Assembly (NCBI GenBank): GCA_026874595.1
Contig: CM049314.1
Span: forward strand, 74,414,300 to 74,478,299
Direction: 5' to 3'
DNA: 64,000 bases
DNA from: Sipunculus nudus
Taxonomy: Eukaryota > Annelida > Sipuncula > Golfingiida > Sipunculidae
Positions 37,560 through 48,119 of the stretch are shown piece by piece (the first letter of the stretch is position 1; the number at the start of each line of letters is the position of its first letter). A program made the position numbers and the translations under genes. The notes beneath the pieces were generated by a model. It was not told where the DNA came from, did no database searches, and was given only the letters and a program-made list of their open reading frames with translations.

Positions 37560-38195
37560 AAAAGAAAGCATAATGGGGTATAAACCCCAGTTGCATATCT
37601 CGAGGCCCCAAGCCACAGAAAGGTCACGTTGTAACCAGAACGTTTGATTTGAACCCCGGTCTATTAGCTGAAACGTATAAGCACCAATCCAGTACACGTA
37701 AAACTGAAAAGAAACAAAAGGCCTGTAAGTCACAGCACTCAGATTAACTTTATTTTGAGATAATTTTTTTAATATAAAATCCTGGCTGTCATGTTGACTG
37801 TGCACTATTATGGACTACAGGAAATATGCAGTAGTATCTCATCATCAAATTTTTGTAAAAGTATCATTATTTACACTATGTTAAAATACCTACTGGGAGA
37901 GTATGAAACCCTGTATATCTTGGAAAAAAGGAGAAAGTACAGATGAGCTTAAGTATAATGATAAGATCAATTTATAACCTGAAATGAAACACTTAGAAAA
38001 TATGTTTTTTTTTTCATTTGCAAATCAAGATTGAACAAAATTTGATAAGCATGTTCAAAGTTAAACCAAGCCAATTATTTAAATATTGTACTGTAAAAGA
38101 AATGGACATTTCTGGTCTAAAGTCATATCATACTGCACTAAGGAAACAAGGTCAGACCTTATGCAAATCTTTGTAATGGGATAAATGTCAGGTAT
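37560..38195. repeat. D block copy 2 and the start of a third B module
   Basis: Matches the order of D at 18.4-19.28 kb and then the B opening (GGAAACAAGGTCAGACCTTA, GTCAGGTATAATC). B stops abruptly at about 38195, where a foldback element begins. Confidence 0.55.
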
Positions 38196-38392
38196 AATCT
38201 TTCCCTGATTACCGTTGATACGCGTTTTGCAGCCGCAGCCATTAAGTGAGTCTTGTAATCATCAATCCTAACTATTTTTTCTTGGGAAGGGATGCGGCTA
38301 TAAAACGCAGGCTTGGCTGAAATCACCCATGTTCGTCGGGAGTCAACCAGTACCTGACGCACGTGGGCGATAATCAGGATAAATTACAGGCA
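38196..38392. mobile_element. ~195-bp foldback/MITE-like element
   Basis: The ends are inverted: CCTGATTACCG near 38201 and CGATAATCAGG near 38369-38379. Inner inverted blocks are CGCGTTTTGCAGCCGCA near 38220 and, on the other strand, GCGTTTTATAGCCGCA near 38310. The element is less AT-rich than its surroundings and interrupts the B module text. Confidence 0.5.
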
Positions 38393-40805
38393 CGGAGTGA
38401 ATGCATCTATTACAATGCACTTGAGCAGAAATTGTATAATTGTTCTGTAATTTTATTTAGTGCTATCTTTTTATTTAATAAAATTACTATTTTACAAAAG
38501 TCTAGTTTTCCCTTTACAGTAGATATATATCTGTTACTTATAAGAGCCATTCATAAGACATGAGTGACTGGTAATGGTGGAAATATATGCGCGTCAGATC
38601 TGTGGTCGAATGTAAATTTATTGAAAAATGAATAATGCATGAAAAAAAAAAACCTCATGTGTATGTTTTACTTTCCTTTTTTTTTTAGTTTTATATAAGT
38701 TAGCGTTTCAGGGATCATCAAGGTAAGTGAAGTGCGTGTTTGAATGAAGAGGACGATCGAGACGAAAGATGGCTGACGAAAAAAGAAGATGCGGTATCAA
38801 CGTATTTTCTTTGTAAAGCCTTCAGATGTAATTAAAATATAGGAGACATAAATTTATGTTACTAATTTTAAGCAAGTGCTAGAGAAAGGATGAACTGGTG
38901 CCAAAATTACGTGGGATGTATATAGTGCATTGATAATGACTGTGTATTTTTCTTTTAATAACTTTATTATAACCTAAAATATGGGACATGTAAATGCATA
39001 CTTTAATAGTTCTTTTCACATGACTGATGTAAACAAACAAAAACGAAAAATAAATCCAGTTTTATTAATAACACATTGTTATCTATTCCAAAAATTAATA
39101 TAATCAACATTTTTACAATATAAAGCCAATCACTCTATCTTTCCATTTAACCTACGAATAAACTTCTCTACATATATACATTACCTCATGAAAAGCAAAT
39201 GTGTGGTATTAAATATAATTACAATTCACCTAGGTATATACATGACAACTGATATATTTTCAGTTTGTAAACATATATGCATGAGTCTACATTAAGACAT
39301 TTTCATTGATTATGTTACCTGTTATGAAGGACGAGCGACGTCCTCAATTTTCAAGATGGCGTCCGTCGGACTTACCGCTCGATAGACATCGTGCTTTGAC
39401 AACTTTCAGAATATGTTTTGAACCTACGATTTCGTTCATGCTTATATAACTGATGTTGTTCACAACTTTCATTTAAAGGTTTCTTTTCTTTCCCTGTTGT
39501 TTCTATGTACGTCATCACAAAGAGTACCGTTGGCCGATCATTTACTTTGATGTTGACTGATGTTTAATGAGCCAGGGCACCAGCTTCCCTATGCCCAGTA
39601 CACCCTCCTATGTTAAGTGATGCATCCTAAGTTGACATCGTAGCCCAGATCGACTTCGTCATGGATGAGCCGTCAGAAACCAAACAAAGTGTCAGCAATT
39701 GTAATTGAGTAGATCATGTTGGTCAACGAATTAGACAAACAAAGCCAAAAAAACACCCGCAGAGTTACACGCAGGTACTTTTCTCCAAACGGTCATGCCT
39801 GGCTGGACATTTGCATGCAAGAGCGTTTAAGTTTTCGCAAACTGCCCGGGGACAAAATGTGACGATAATTTGGTGCGGCCTTTAAGCAAGGTTTTAAGTA
39901 TTTTAACTCTGGGGAATTTTCCTGGACGGTATTTAACGAACATGGGGTGCGGCCGCAAAACGCGTATCTATAACTGACCATTATGTAGTAGGATTTGACA
40001 GGTATCACCGGACTCCCTAGGTAGCTCCCAGACAGGTAATACCGGATTCCATAGGTCACCCCCTCCCCATCCCCATCCCCCGAATTTGGCCACTTAACCA
40101 GGTTCCAGACATGTGCAGAAGATCGTTGATATGGTAAACCAGAAGATGAGCTGATTCATATAAAGGCAATTATTATCGTCTGAAATCTGAGGTCTTACCT
40201 GCCATCGGACTCTTTCAGGTGCATGGGCAACATATAGTTTACACATATGAGCGTCTAAACGCTCATACCTGGCGTGAGGATAAAAATTTTGTCACATAGC
40301 TGACAATTTAATTGGAGCAGCCTTGCTCCCTCTTGCCCGGGATGTATATTTTTAGGCAGTTTTCGGAATAAATATTGTTGCTTTTACCAATTTCTGGCTG
40401 AGATCAGGTTAATTTTGACAGTATTATGTCCTTTGCCCTTTCATAAGTAATCCCTTTAAGTTTTGCTAAATATTTTTGATAAAAGCCCTCTGACCGTGAC
40501 ACTTAACATTTATCCGCATTCAATCTGTTATGTTTCGTTTTCTCGACATTCACTGTGTTCGTAAACAATATTCCCCACTTTCGGCATGCATTCCTAATAC
40601 ATGAGTCACAGACCCTTTTTCCTGCCGCTTCACATATGCAGCCCTTCATATAAACCTATACTGATATTTCCCAAATCATGTTCACTTATTTATCTTACTT
40701 AGTTATACCAGAAAAAGCTGCTACCAGCTTTCCTTCAAAGTACTAAAATTAATCAACGAAATAACTATTTTTTGTGAAGCACTTTAACCCTGCTTATGAC
40801 TTCAG
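38393..40805. other. No gene recognised
   Basis: No supported gene. A possible plus-strand first exon, AAAGATGGCTGACG running to a GCG|GTATCA donor (about 38765-38793), encodes only MADEKRRCG. A second AAGATGGCGTCCG start is near 39353. Both are too short to support. Confidence 0.3.
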
Positions 40806-40807
40806 TT

Positions 40808-40927
40808 CACTGAGGGTCACATGGAATGACAGTGATTAATTTAGTGAGAGTTTGTCTTACTGAGAGTCACTTGGACTTTCAGTGATAAATTTTATGGGAT
40901 TTTGTCTCACTGAGAGCCAGTTAGACC
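40808..40927. repeat. ~50-bp tandem repeat, about 2.3 copies
   Basis: Units begin CACTGAGGGTCAC, TACTGAGAGTCAC and CACTGAGAGCCAG. Each continues with a CAGTGAT-AATTT phrase and TTTTGTCT. Confidence 0.7.
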
Positions 40928-40946
40928 CGACCGTGGTGGACCACCT

Positions 40947-40993
40947 GTTCTTTGTTCCTAAAACTAGCTAAAGGAATTATAGGAACAAAGAAC
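40947..40993. repeat. 14-bp perfect hairpin
   Basis: GTTCTTTGTTCCTA at 40947-40960 is followed after 19 nt by its exact reverse complement at 40980-40993. The neighbouring GGTGGACCACC is also near-palindromic. The role is unknown; it may be the end of a short foldback element. Confidence 0.8.
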
Positions 40994-41383
40994 ACCCAGA
41001 GACTCTTTATTTTACTTTCTTTAATCTGTTGCCACTTTTAGCTTTGGTCAATTTCAAACGGAAATAATAGACTGAAAGCAAAGCTGCAAAGCCTTTAGCA
41101 CCGATTTAACCCTTAATTATAATGAAATCAGTAACTTCTGGCAATAGAAAAATCCAAGTGCAAAGTGTTAATGAAATTAAGCACCTGTCATGTTACTACT
41201 GTAGTTAAGACCATAACTGGATAACTTGAATTCAAACATAAGCCTGCTCACCGGCCTTCCTTGTGAATTGTAAAGCTTTAAAAAGAGAAAATCAATATTC
41301 AGATGGTTGCATAAGCAAAAAGCTGATAATATATTTTCACAGAAAACTTTTGGGTCACTGAAATATGAAAATCAATAGAAACA

Positions 41384-42310
41384 TGAATGGGGAGGAAATG
41401 TTTATTGGTGTCATGGTTCAAACCAAAGCAGGGGAGTGGCCATACTAATTAAAAATACTTTAAATATTAAATGTACTCAGGATATATATATCCAAGGCAG
41501 AGTTATCATATTAAAAGCAGAAATTGAAGGAGCAGATTATATTTTATTGAATGATTATGCTCCAAATGTTGCCGGAAAAAAAATTTTATTCTACACTCAG
41601 AGATAAATTGAGAGCCATACAGTGTGAAGCAGATGCAAATAATATTATCGGGGGAAATATGAATTGTATTTTAAATGATGTACTTGTCAGAAAGGGAGTT
41701 ATAGGAGGAATCAGGAAAAATGTAGTCGATGTTTTATATCAAATAATGAATGAATATGATTTATGTGATGTGTGGAGAATAAAAAATCCAGGTACGAAAC
41801 AGTTAACATGGAATCGTAAAAATCCATATATATATATAGACGACTGGACTATTGGTTTGTCTCCAGAACTCTTCTGGATGTTATAACTACAGTAACCATT
41901 GGATTCTCTAATCATAGTGACCACAACCCAGTTAATCTTACAATAAGTAGTCAGAATAAAACTAAGAAAGGAAATGGATTTTGGAAATTAAATACATCTT
42001 TCCTTAAAGAGGAGGCATACATTAACTTGATTATGAATAAAAAATCACACTGGCTTGAAGATGTTGCTGCAACATCAGATCCCAGAGTAACCTGGGAATA
42101 TTTGAAATATAAAATAAGACAGGTATCAATAAAATACGGTAAAGAGAGAGCTAAGAAAAATAAAGACCGAGAAAATGCATAAGAAGAAAGTATTAAAGGT
42201 TTACAGTCTCAAATTGGATCAACATTTATGACAAAAAATTAGAAAATCTTGAAAAAATATTGATAAAATTAAGCAGGAATTATAGACGGGGCAGAATTTC
42301 AGAAAATGTC
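41384..42310 (+). pseudogene. LINE ORF2 remnant: endonuclease (EEP) domain and start of the linker
   Basis: In two alternating frames I read EWGGNVYWCHGSNQSRGVA, then ILLNDYAPNV. The frame at 41551-41886 follows, with ANNIIGGNMNCILN and YDLCDVWRIKNPGTKQLTW. Then come YWFVSRTLLDVI, SNHSDHNPV and FWKLNTSFLKEE, DPRVTWEYLKYKIRQ. This is the apurinic-type endonuclease of L1/Tx1-like LINEs; the catalytic SDH is kept and the GGDFN motif reads GGNMN. A frameshift lies in the A-rich stretch near 41577-41586 and stops occur after 42180. RT is not found downstream, so the copy is 3'-truncated. Confidence 0.8.
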
Positions 42311-42424
42311 CATATTTAAAGTCCTGGAGGCAAATCGTGTTAAAGCATGGCATACAGTCTTCTCAGGGGTAATGAATGGTGCTGAATCATAATCTGCTGT
42401 ATGCCCAGCGCGAAAATGAAGGCA

Positions 42425-43442
42425 AATGCCTCAATTGATGGTTTCCATGGCAACCTTGAATAATTTTTGCGGAATGATGATGTTTAAGAAAATGGTTATA
42501 ACATGGTTAATTTCATACATAAATCAGTGGAATAAACTGCAAAATATTGCAAACTGAAATGTTATTCGTTTAGGTGCAGTGATATGACATTGCAGAATTT
42601 GCATATTATGCTGTATGCAAATGCATGCAATTTTTTGGGGTCAAAAGTTCTACTTTTTTTTCTTGAACCATATCTTTAAATCCATTTATCTTTTAAAATA
42701 CAACTTCCCCTTTGCGTTTTATTTATTCAAGTGAAAATGCACATTAATAGAGAAAGAAAAGTAAGGGTATTTCTGATTGCCATATCATATTTGGATAATA
42801 ATGAATATTCATGTCACCCTATCGCAATATCATTTTCTAGGTTATTTCACAGGCCCTGTTTAGACATGGATATATTCTTAGGCCATCAATTCCTTCGAGA
42901 GCTTTCCTCAGAATGCAGATCTTTTACCTCTTACACAAAAGATGAGAGTCACATTCATGATTTTTTTTCACTTTTGTCAGAATAATTTGCATATTTTGCA
43001 TAAATTTGCTTAATTAAGTAGATGATCGGGTGTCCTATATAATCATTTTAAAATGTATTATGATCACTTAAAAATTATAATTTATGCAAGTGTTTTTAGT
43101 TTCTATTTCATTAAGGTAAGTTTAATTTGCATATTGAATGTTAAATGGTATAGATCCATAGAGTAAAGGAGAATTTTTGGACATGCTGACCTATAATGTC
43201 CGTCTTCTTTCCGTCCGCCCATCCTTGCCATTAGCACCAATTCGTAACCATCCTATTTCATTGTGAGGTATTGTTATAAATCAAAACCTGTAGTATACCC
43301 AACTGGAAAATGGTTGAAGAAGACTAAAAAGTGATGGTTTTCATGGCACCCTATTGGAAATTTACAATAATGCTAATTTTAAAGAGACTGTTATAATTCT
43401 GTTGGTTTTATACATGAAACTTTGAAATAAACACCAAAATGT
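42425..43442. repeat. Region with a degenerate ~120-bp direct repeat
   Basis: About 42425-42550 and 43318-43442 share GATGGTTTCCATGGCA / GATGGTTTTCATGGCA, GGTTATAAC / TGTTATAATTC, CATACAT-AA and GAATAAAC-type text in the same order. The intervening 0.8 kb is AT-rich with no supported gene. The large CACTCT element is inserted immediately after the second copy. Confidence 0.5.
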
Positions 43443-43448
43443 AGCTTA

Positions 43449-43590
43449 CACTCTAAAAACGGATTGGTTGAAACAGCTACCAATTTAATTGGTTGAAGCA
43501 GATATTGGTTAAAATCAACCAAATATTGTTTGAGTAGAGCCCTGAATATTGGTTGACGCCGACCGCGGCCAATTGGTTGCCCGCAAACTG
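43449..43590. repeat. Left terminal and subterminal repeats
   Basis: After the terminal CACTCT there are about five TTGGTTGA/TTGGTTA or reverse TCAACCAA words in the first 140 bp. Probable transposase-binding region. Confidence 0.65.
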
Positions 43591-43721
43591 ATAATCTGAT
43601 ACAAAGTAACATTTAGATTTGTTTCTGACACGGGGGCACGTGCGCGATCGCCTTTCCTCATTGGACGCTGCATAGGAGCTGCGTGTTTGTCCACGTGTTT
43701 TGTAGCGTCTTTTAGTTCAAC

Positions 43722-43803
43722 ATGGACAAATTTGTGAAGAAGATACTTGAAAAGTTGAAGCAGGAGCAAGGGACCTGGGTGTTTTTCACAGGTCATAAAA
43801 AGG
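43722..43803 (+). CDS. Probable first coding exon of the CACTA-like element
   Basis: ATG at 43722 with upstream TTCAAC opens a basic, lysine-rich helix-like N-terminus (MDKFVKKILEKLKQEQ, then TWVFFTGHKK) and ends at a strong donor AGG|GTAAGG. It lies about 270 bp inside the left end, the expected place for the first exon of an element gene. I do not recognise the protein. Its continuation may include the exon-like pieces further right, but phases could not be reconciled with confidence. Confidence 0.45.
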
Positions 43804-44261
43804 GTAAGGCTTATTTTTCTGGTAAGATTTCACTGGCTTTGTTATTTCATTTGGCTGTAAAGTATTTTTAGAACTGACTTTAACCAGTGTATTTAGTTTA
43901 AAACCGACACGCTAAATTCATTGCCGTCATGATCGATTGATGATGTAAAAAAAATTAGATCACTTCATTAGAATCCAATAACATCTTGCATATTCTAAGT
44001 CATTTGATTCTAAAAATGTTCATATTCCAAAGAGAAAATGTTCTTTTATTTTTTTGTACCCTTCTTAATTTTTCTTATGAATATGAAGCAGTGTTTTGGT
44101 GTAAATAAAAATTAATGGCTGACTGTTCTGCCACAGGGAGCACGATACGAAGGGAAACCATGCATGCTGTCAAATAGTGCGCATGCGCAGACTAAATTTA
44201 TTTGTTTGACAGATGTTAGAAGAAACAGAGGCGTGGCCCGTGGGAACATCATTTCTTTGAA

Positions 44262-44274
<13 letters not shown>

Positions 44275-44298
<24 letters not shown>

Positions 44299-44436
44299 CA
44301 TATATAATATATATTGGTGACAAAAATCCTATAGGAAATCTTTACAGAAGGACACTAACCTTGGGCTAAGTTGGCCCATACAAAATGTTTAAGAAAAAAT
44401 ATAGAGATTTCACGTAATTTTACACAATTAAAATAT

Positions 44437-44502
<66 letters not shown>

Positions 44503-44863
44503 GCATATGGGCAAAACTATTCCATTAAATTGCCCCCACCCCAACTTTCAATTTTTGTGTGGGGTTTGTCTGTGTGTGGGGGGGTGGGGGTGGGGGGGGG
44601 GGGGAGGTGGCGGCTTCGGTTCCAATAACTTTAATATGCCATATGCCCCTTCCAATAAATATTTAAATGTTTAATATGAATAAAAATTAAGTACAAATAA
44701 AATGAAATATTAAAAACATGTTTGTGTGACGTCACAGGACTATAAAACAAATATATTCCTTTATAAAATAACATTAAAACAGTAACATCTTCAAAAGATA
44801 TTTTAAATGAATATATATTTATATATATATATATATATGCTTTATAAGTATATACTAAATAAG

Positions 44864-44895
<32 letters not shown>
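44275..44895. repeat. (AT)n microsatellite cluster
   Basis: Arrays of TA at about 44263-44315, 44443-44499 and 44820-44895. A G-rich tract (GGGGTGGGGG-type) lies at 44578-44608. Confidence 0.95.
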
Positions 44896-44896
<1 letters not shown>

Positions 44897-45879
44897 TATA
44901 GTGTATATATAATATTGATATGTGTGTTTATATATGTTTATATTGTCTTATATATATTGTCTTTTCACAGGCTTTCTTATTAATTGTTGGTGTGGTCCAA
45001 TTTAAGTTTCATCATTTTACACAGCATGTTCATTTCTTTCGGGTCACCCTGTGTTCTGTGTGCAGGAAGACCCTGGCCGCTTGGAATAAAAGGGTCAAGG
45101 CCAAGAAGTCATGGGTCAGATAAAACCCAAATCATGTCTTTTTCAGTGCAAATGTAAACCTGACTCAAACGACTTGCAAGAATAATGATTTATTTACCTA
45201 GAACATGATCAAGGTAAGAGGAGGCAGGTTTTGCCTATATTTTATTGGAGACCCAACAGGATTTAATCCAATTCCAGTGAGAATACCAACTTGTCAGCTT
45301 CTCAGTGCCATACCATTTATTCCTTTCATTCTTTAACAGTGGAACTTGAACATCATTGCAGTGGCATAAGACCAGTTAAATAGTTACATGGGCCAACACA
45401 CCTTTGGTGCAGAGAATACCAAGTGCGAGCGTACATGTTTGGTCTGAGAGAGCATGTCACGCATAACTGAGCAGGGGCTGAAGTGCTGGACATGCATGCA
45501 CCGTCATGTTTTTTTTTCATGAATTATCAAACATAGGTAGGGCAATGCATGAATATTTTATTCAGAAAATACAAGGCCTCAGGCCCATTTTTCCATAAGT
45601 GCATGCATAATACAGTATCAATGAGTGATAAATATAAAAAAACACAGTTTAACAAATAAACTTTAAGTACATGCATTCAATAGTATTAACATATTTTTCA
45701 CAAAGAGGTCATTTCTATAATATACAAATCATATACAGATGTATTTGTATGCAGTTAACATTTAAGTGCTCAGATTTTTATAAATGATAAATCCTTTTTC
45801 AAAATAGGTTTCAGTAAATTAACTTCAATGTTAAATAAGAACAATCATAAATACCTTAATATTAACTTATACTTGATCA

Positions 45880-46540
45880 TTTCTTCTTTTAAAAGCATAA
45901 TAAACAAAAGCTGCTAAATTATTAATGACAGAAGGATTTTTTTTTACATAAGTAAAACAAAAGAAAATTCTCCTAATTTTAAAAGAAAATGGTCTCTCTA
46001 ATCATTATATAATGGACACTTCATTATGAAATGATATTCAGTTTCAACTAAATTTTCACCATGTTTTAAACAATAGGTACAGTTTCTCTCAGTCCAGTGT
46101 ATCTTATCATGTCTTCCTTTTTCAATTTGCAAATTATGTTATGAACATCATAATCTAGCTAAACTGGTTTTATAATTATTATTTTTCACAACATTTAAAT
46201 ACATTTCCCTGGTTAAGAGTGATTTAAACATGGAGCATGATTCTAAACGTTTATTAATTGAAATGTTATTCGACCATTCTTGCAAATAAATGTCTTTTAA
46301 TCTTTGATGTAGCTCTGACAGAAACAATTGTGTATCCCCTAAATCCTGCAATATCCAAGTGTAACCAAAACCTAATGAAAATAATAAATTTTTAACTTTC
46401 GTAGCCCAAGTTTTCCTTCCCAGTTCATCAAGACGGCATAATTTACCGTACAACTGTTTAGGATACCTATTTGGTGTCATTCTTAATATTTTGGTCCAAT
46501 ACTTAAAAAATAGGTAGGGCAATTCAAATAAGGAAACTTA
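45880..46540 (-). pseudogene. LINE ORF2 C-terminal remnant nested in the CACTA-like element
   Basis: The minus-strand frame 46522-46148 reads KYWTKILRMTPNRYPKQLYGK in part, then GRKTWATKVKNLLFSLGFGY and RLKDIYLQEWSN. This wording is typical of the region after RT in L1/Tx1-like ORF2. After frameshifts it goes on with HNLQIEKGRHDKIHW and the zinc-binding end CTYCLKHG, ETEYHF, KCPLYND. Only the 3' end is present, as expected from 5' truncation during target-primed reverse transcription. The orientation is opposite to the 41.4-kb LINE fragment. Confidence 0.8.
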
Positions 46541-47026
46541 CAACGGTATTAAAAAAATATACCGGTATGTGTATTTAATATATATATATGTGTGTGCATG
46601 TGTATTTTATATATATATATATATATATAATTATATATATATAATCACTTAAATTACAAGTTGGTGCAATATGACATGAAGCCAAGTTGTTTTCCATGTG
46701 TGCACAATGTGTTCAAAAATAAAAGGTTCCCCTTCTTCTATTAAACAGTACAAAATTGTTTTCCCCTTTAAAGAAAAAATGTTCCATTTCTTGAAAAATA
46801 GAATAACTCTTGGTAGTAAGTATTAAAACAGAACAGTTCACTGGTAAAGTGGAAACTATTATTTTAGTAGAAGTAGTTTTAATAAGTAGTTATTCTATTA
46901 TGACTTGTTTTCCTGCAAAAAAAATGCAAATTGAATCCCAATGAATCAGCTCTGCCTGGGGCCTGCTTAATACAGATTCATACGGTATATATAGTATTTC
47001 TGAGTACCGGTAATTTTATGTTACAG

Positions 47027-47176
47027 ATCCAGACACTGCCTCCATCAAGCTCAAGACCAAGTGGCTCCAGCATTAATATCAGGAACTGAGAGAGAGGATG
47101 CACGAGTACATGGCAGAGACAGGGTGTCGAGGTTACCCTGGATTTGTGGAGAAGAAGGCCCATGTTTGGATATAAA
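47027..47176 (+). pseudogene. Exon-like segment, unrecognised product
   Basis: Follows an acceptor (TTTATGTTACAG at 47015-47026) and ends at AAA|GTAAAT. The frame reads DPDTASIKLKTKWLQH, a stop, then YQELRERMHEYMAETG, CRGYPGFVEKK. The wording looks like a helical host or element protein. One in-frame TAA suggests decay. Probably part of the plus-strand gene inside the CACTA-like element. Confidence 0.35.
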
Positions 47177-47695
47177 GTAAATGAGATATCTAAGGTTTGC
47201 TAATCCTGACAGCCAGTGGCGTCAATTTATCTTTAAGTTCCAGGACTCGGGGGGGGGGGGATGGAGTCACAGACACACACATAAGGGTCTGTATGACACA
47301 TTTTCTAAATCCTGGATCCGCCCCTGTATATGGGTAATTACTTCCTGATTTTCTTTTAAAAAAATCTATATTACAATCACTAGTCCTACCAGTGAAAATA
47401 CTCTTTCAGATGATACTATAATCCCAATGGATCTTTAAGCTAAAGGTAAACAAGTTACTAGTGACGTGTTGCATGCATGATCCTGTTTACAATGTACAGA
47501 TTCTTCAACCTGAGAATAACAAGTCTCCTACAATAATAATATGAGAAGCCAGAGGCACCCAATCTTTTTCATCATGTAAATGATTTCATTATTTTACTTT
47601 GTGTAGGTGAATTCAAGATTTTATATAATACCTGATCTATCAGTAAACTGTTCCAAGCAAACTGATTCTTGATTTGGCTAACTTGACATTCATAG

Positions 47696-47863
47696 GTAGA
47701 GGGAGACTTCTTTGGAATATATCTGGATGAGGAGGCATGATGGAGTTGATGGCTAAATGAGATGACATGGCAGCCATCCTGAAGGATAAGAACCATGTGG
47801 CAGTGAAATACCCGGACAGCATGAAGATGTTAGCTGGTTTGAATTCATCTGAGCCATCAGCAG
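47696..47863 (+). pseudogene. Exon-like segment, unrecognised product
   Basis: An acceptor (TTCATAG at 47689-47695) and a donor (CAGCAG|GTAATC) bound it. Two frames join: VEGDFFGIYLDEEA, then after a shift DDMAAILKDKNHVAVKYPD and SMKMLAGLNSSEPSA. One stop lies between. The composition is protein-like, which is unusual in this AT-rich region, and it lies on the same strand as the other exon-like pieces. Confidence 0.35.
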
Positions 47864-48119
47864 GTAATCTTGGACCACCTTATAAGTAGCTGTATAGTTC
47901 TTTTTGAAATATTCTACATGATTTTAATCAGTCTGCTAATCAGTTGAGTACGGTGGTACAAGTTTCAGTATCTTGTCCATCTTCTGTAACAATCATGGCT
48001 TTCATGGCCCGTCCAAGATAAGCACACTACTTCTAGGCTATGATTTTAACTTTCCACCTCCCAGGTATAAATCATGTGTTCTACCTGTTAGACTACAGAA
48101 GCTGCCTAAATTTTTTTTT

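Noticed and set aside
38765-38793. Possible host first exon encoding MADEKRRCG
   Set aside because: Good start context and a GT, but only nine codons and no second exon visible.
44371-44628. 85-codon frame with a YIYIYI tract
   Set aside because: Runs through an (AT)n microsatellite and a G-rich tract.
46978-47163. 61-codon minus-strand frame
   Set aside because: Antisense of the plus-strand exon-like segment, which has the splice signals.
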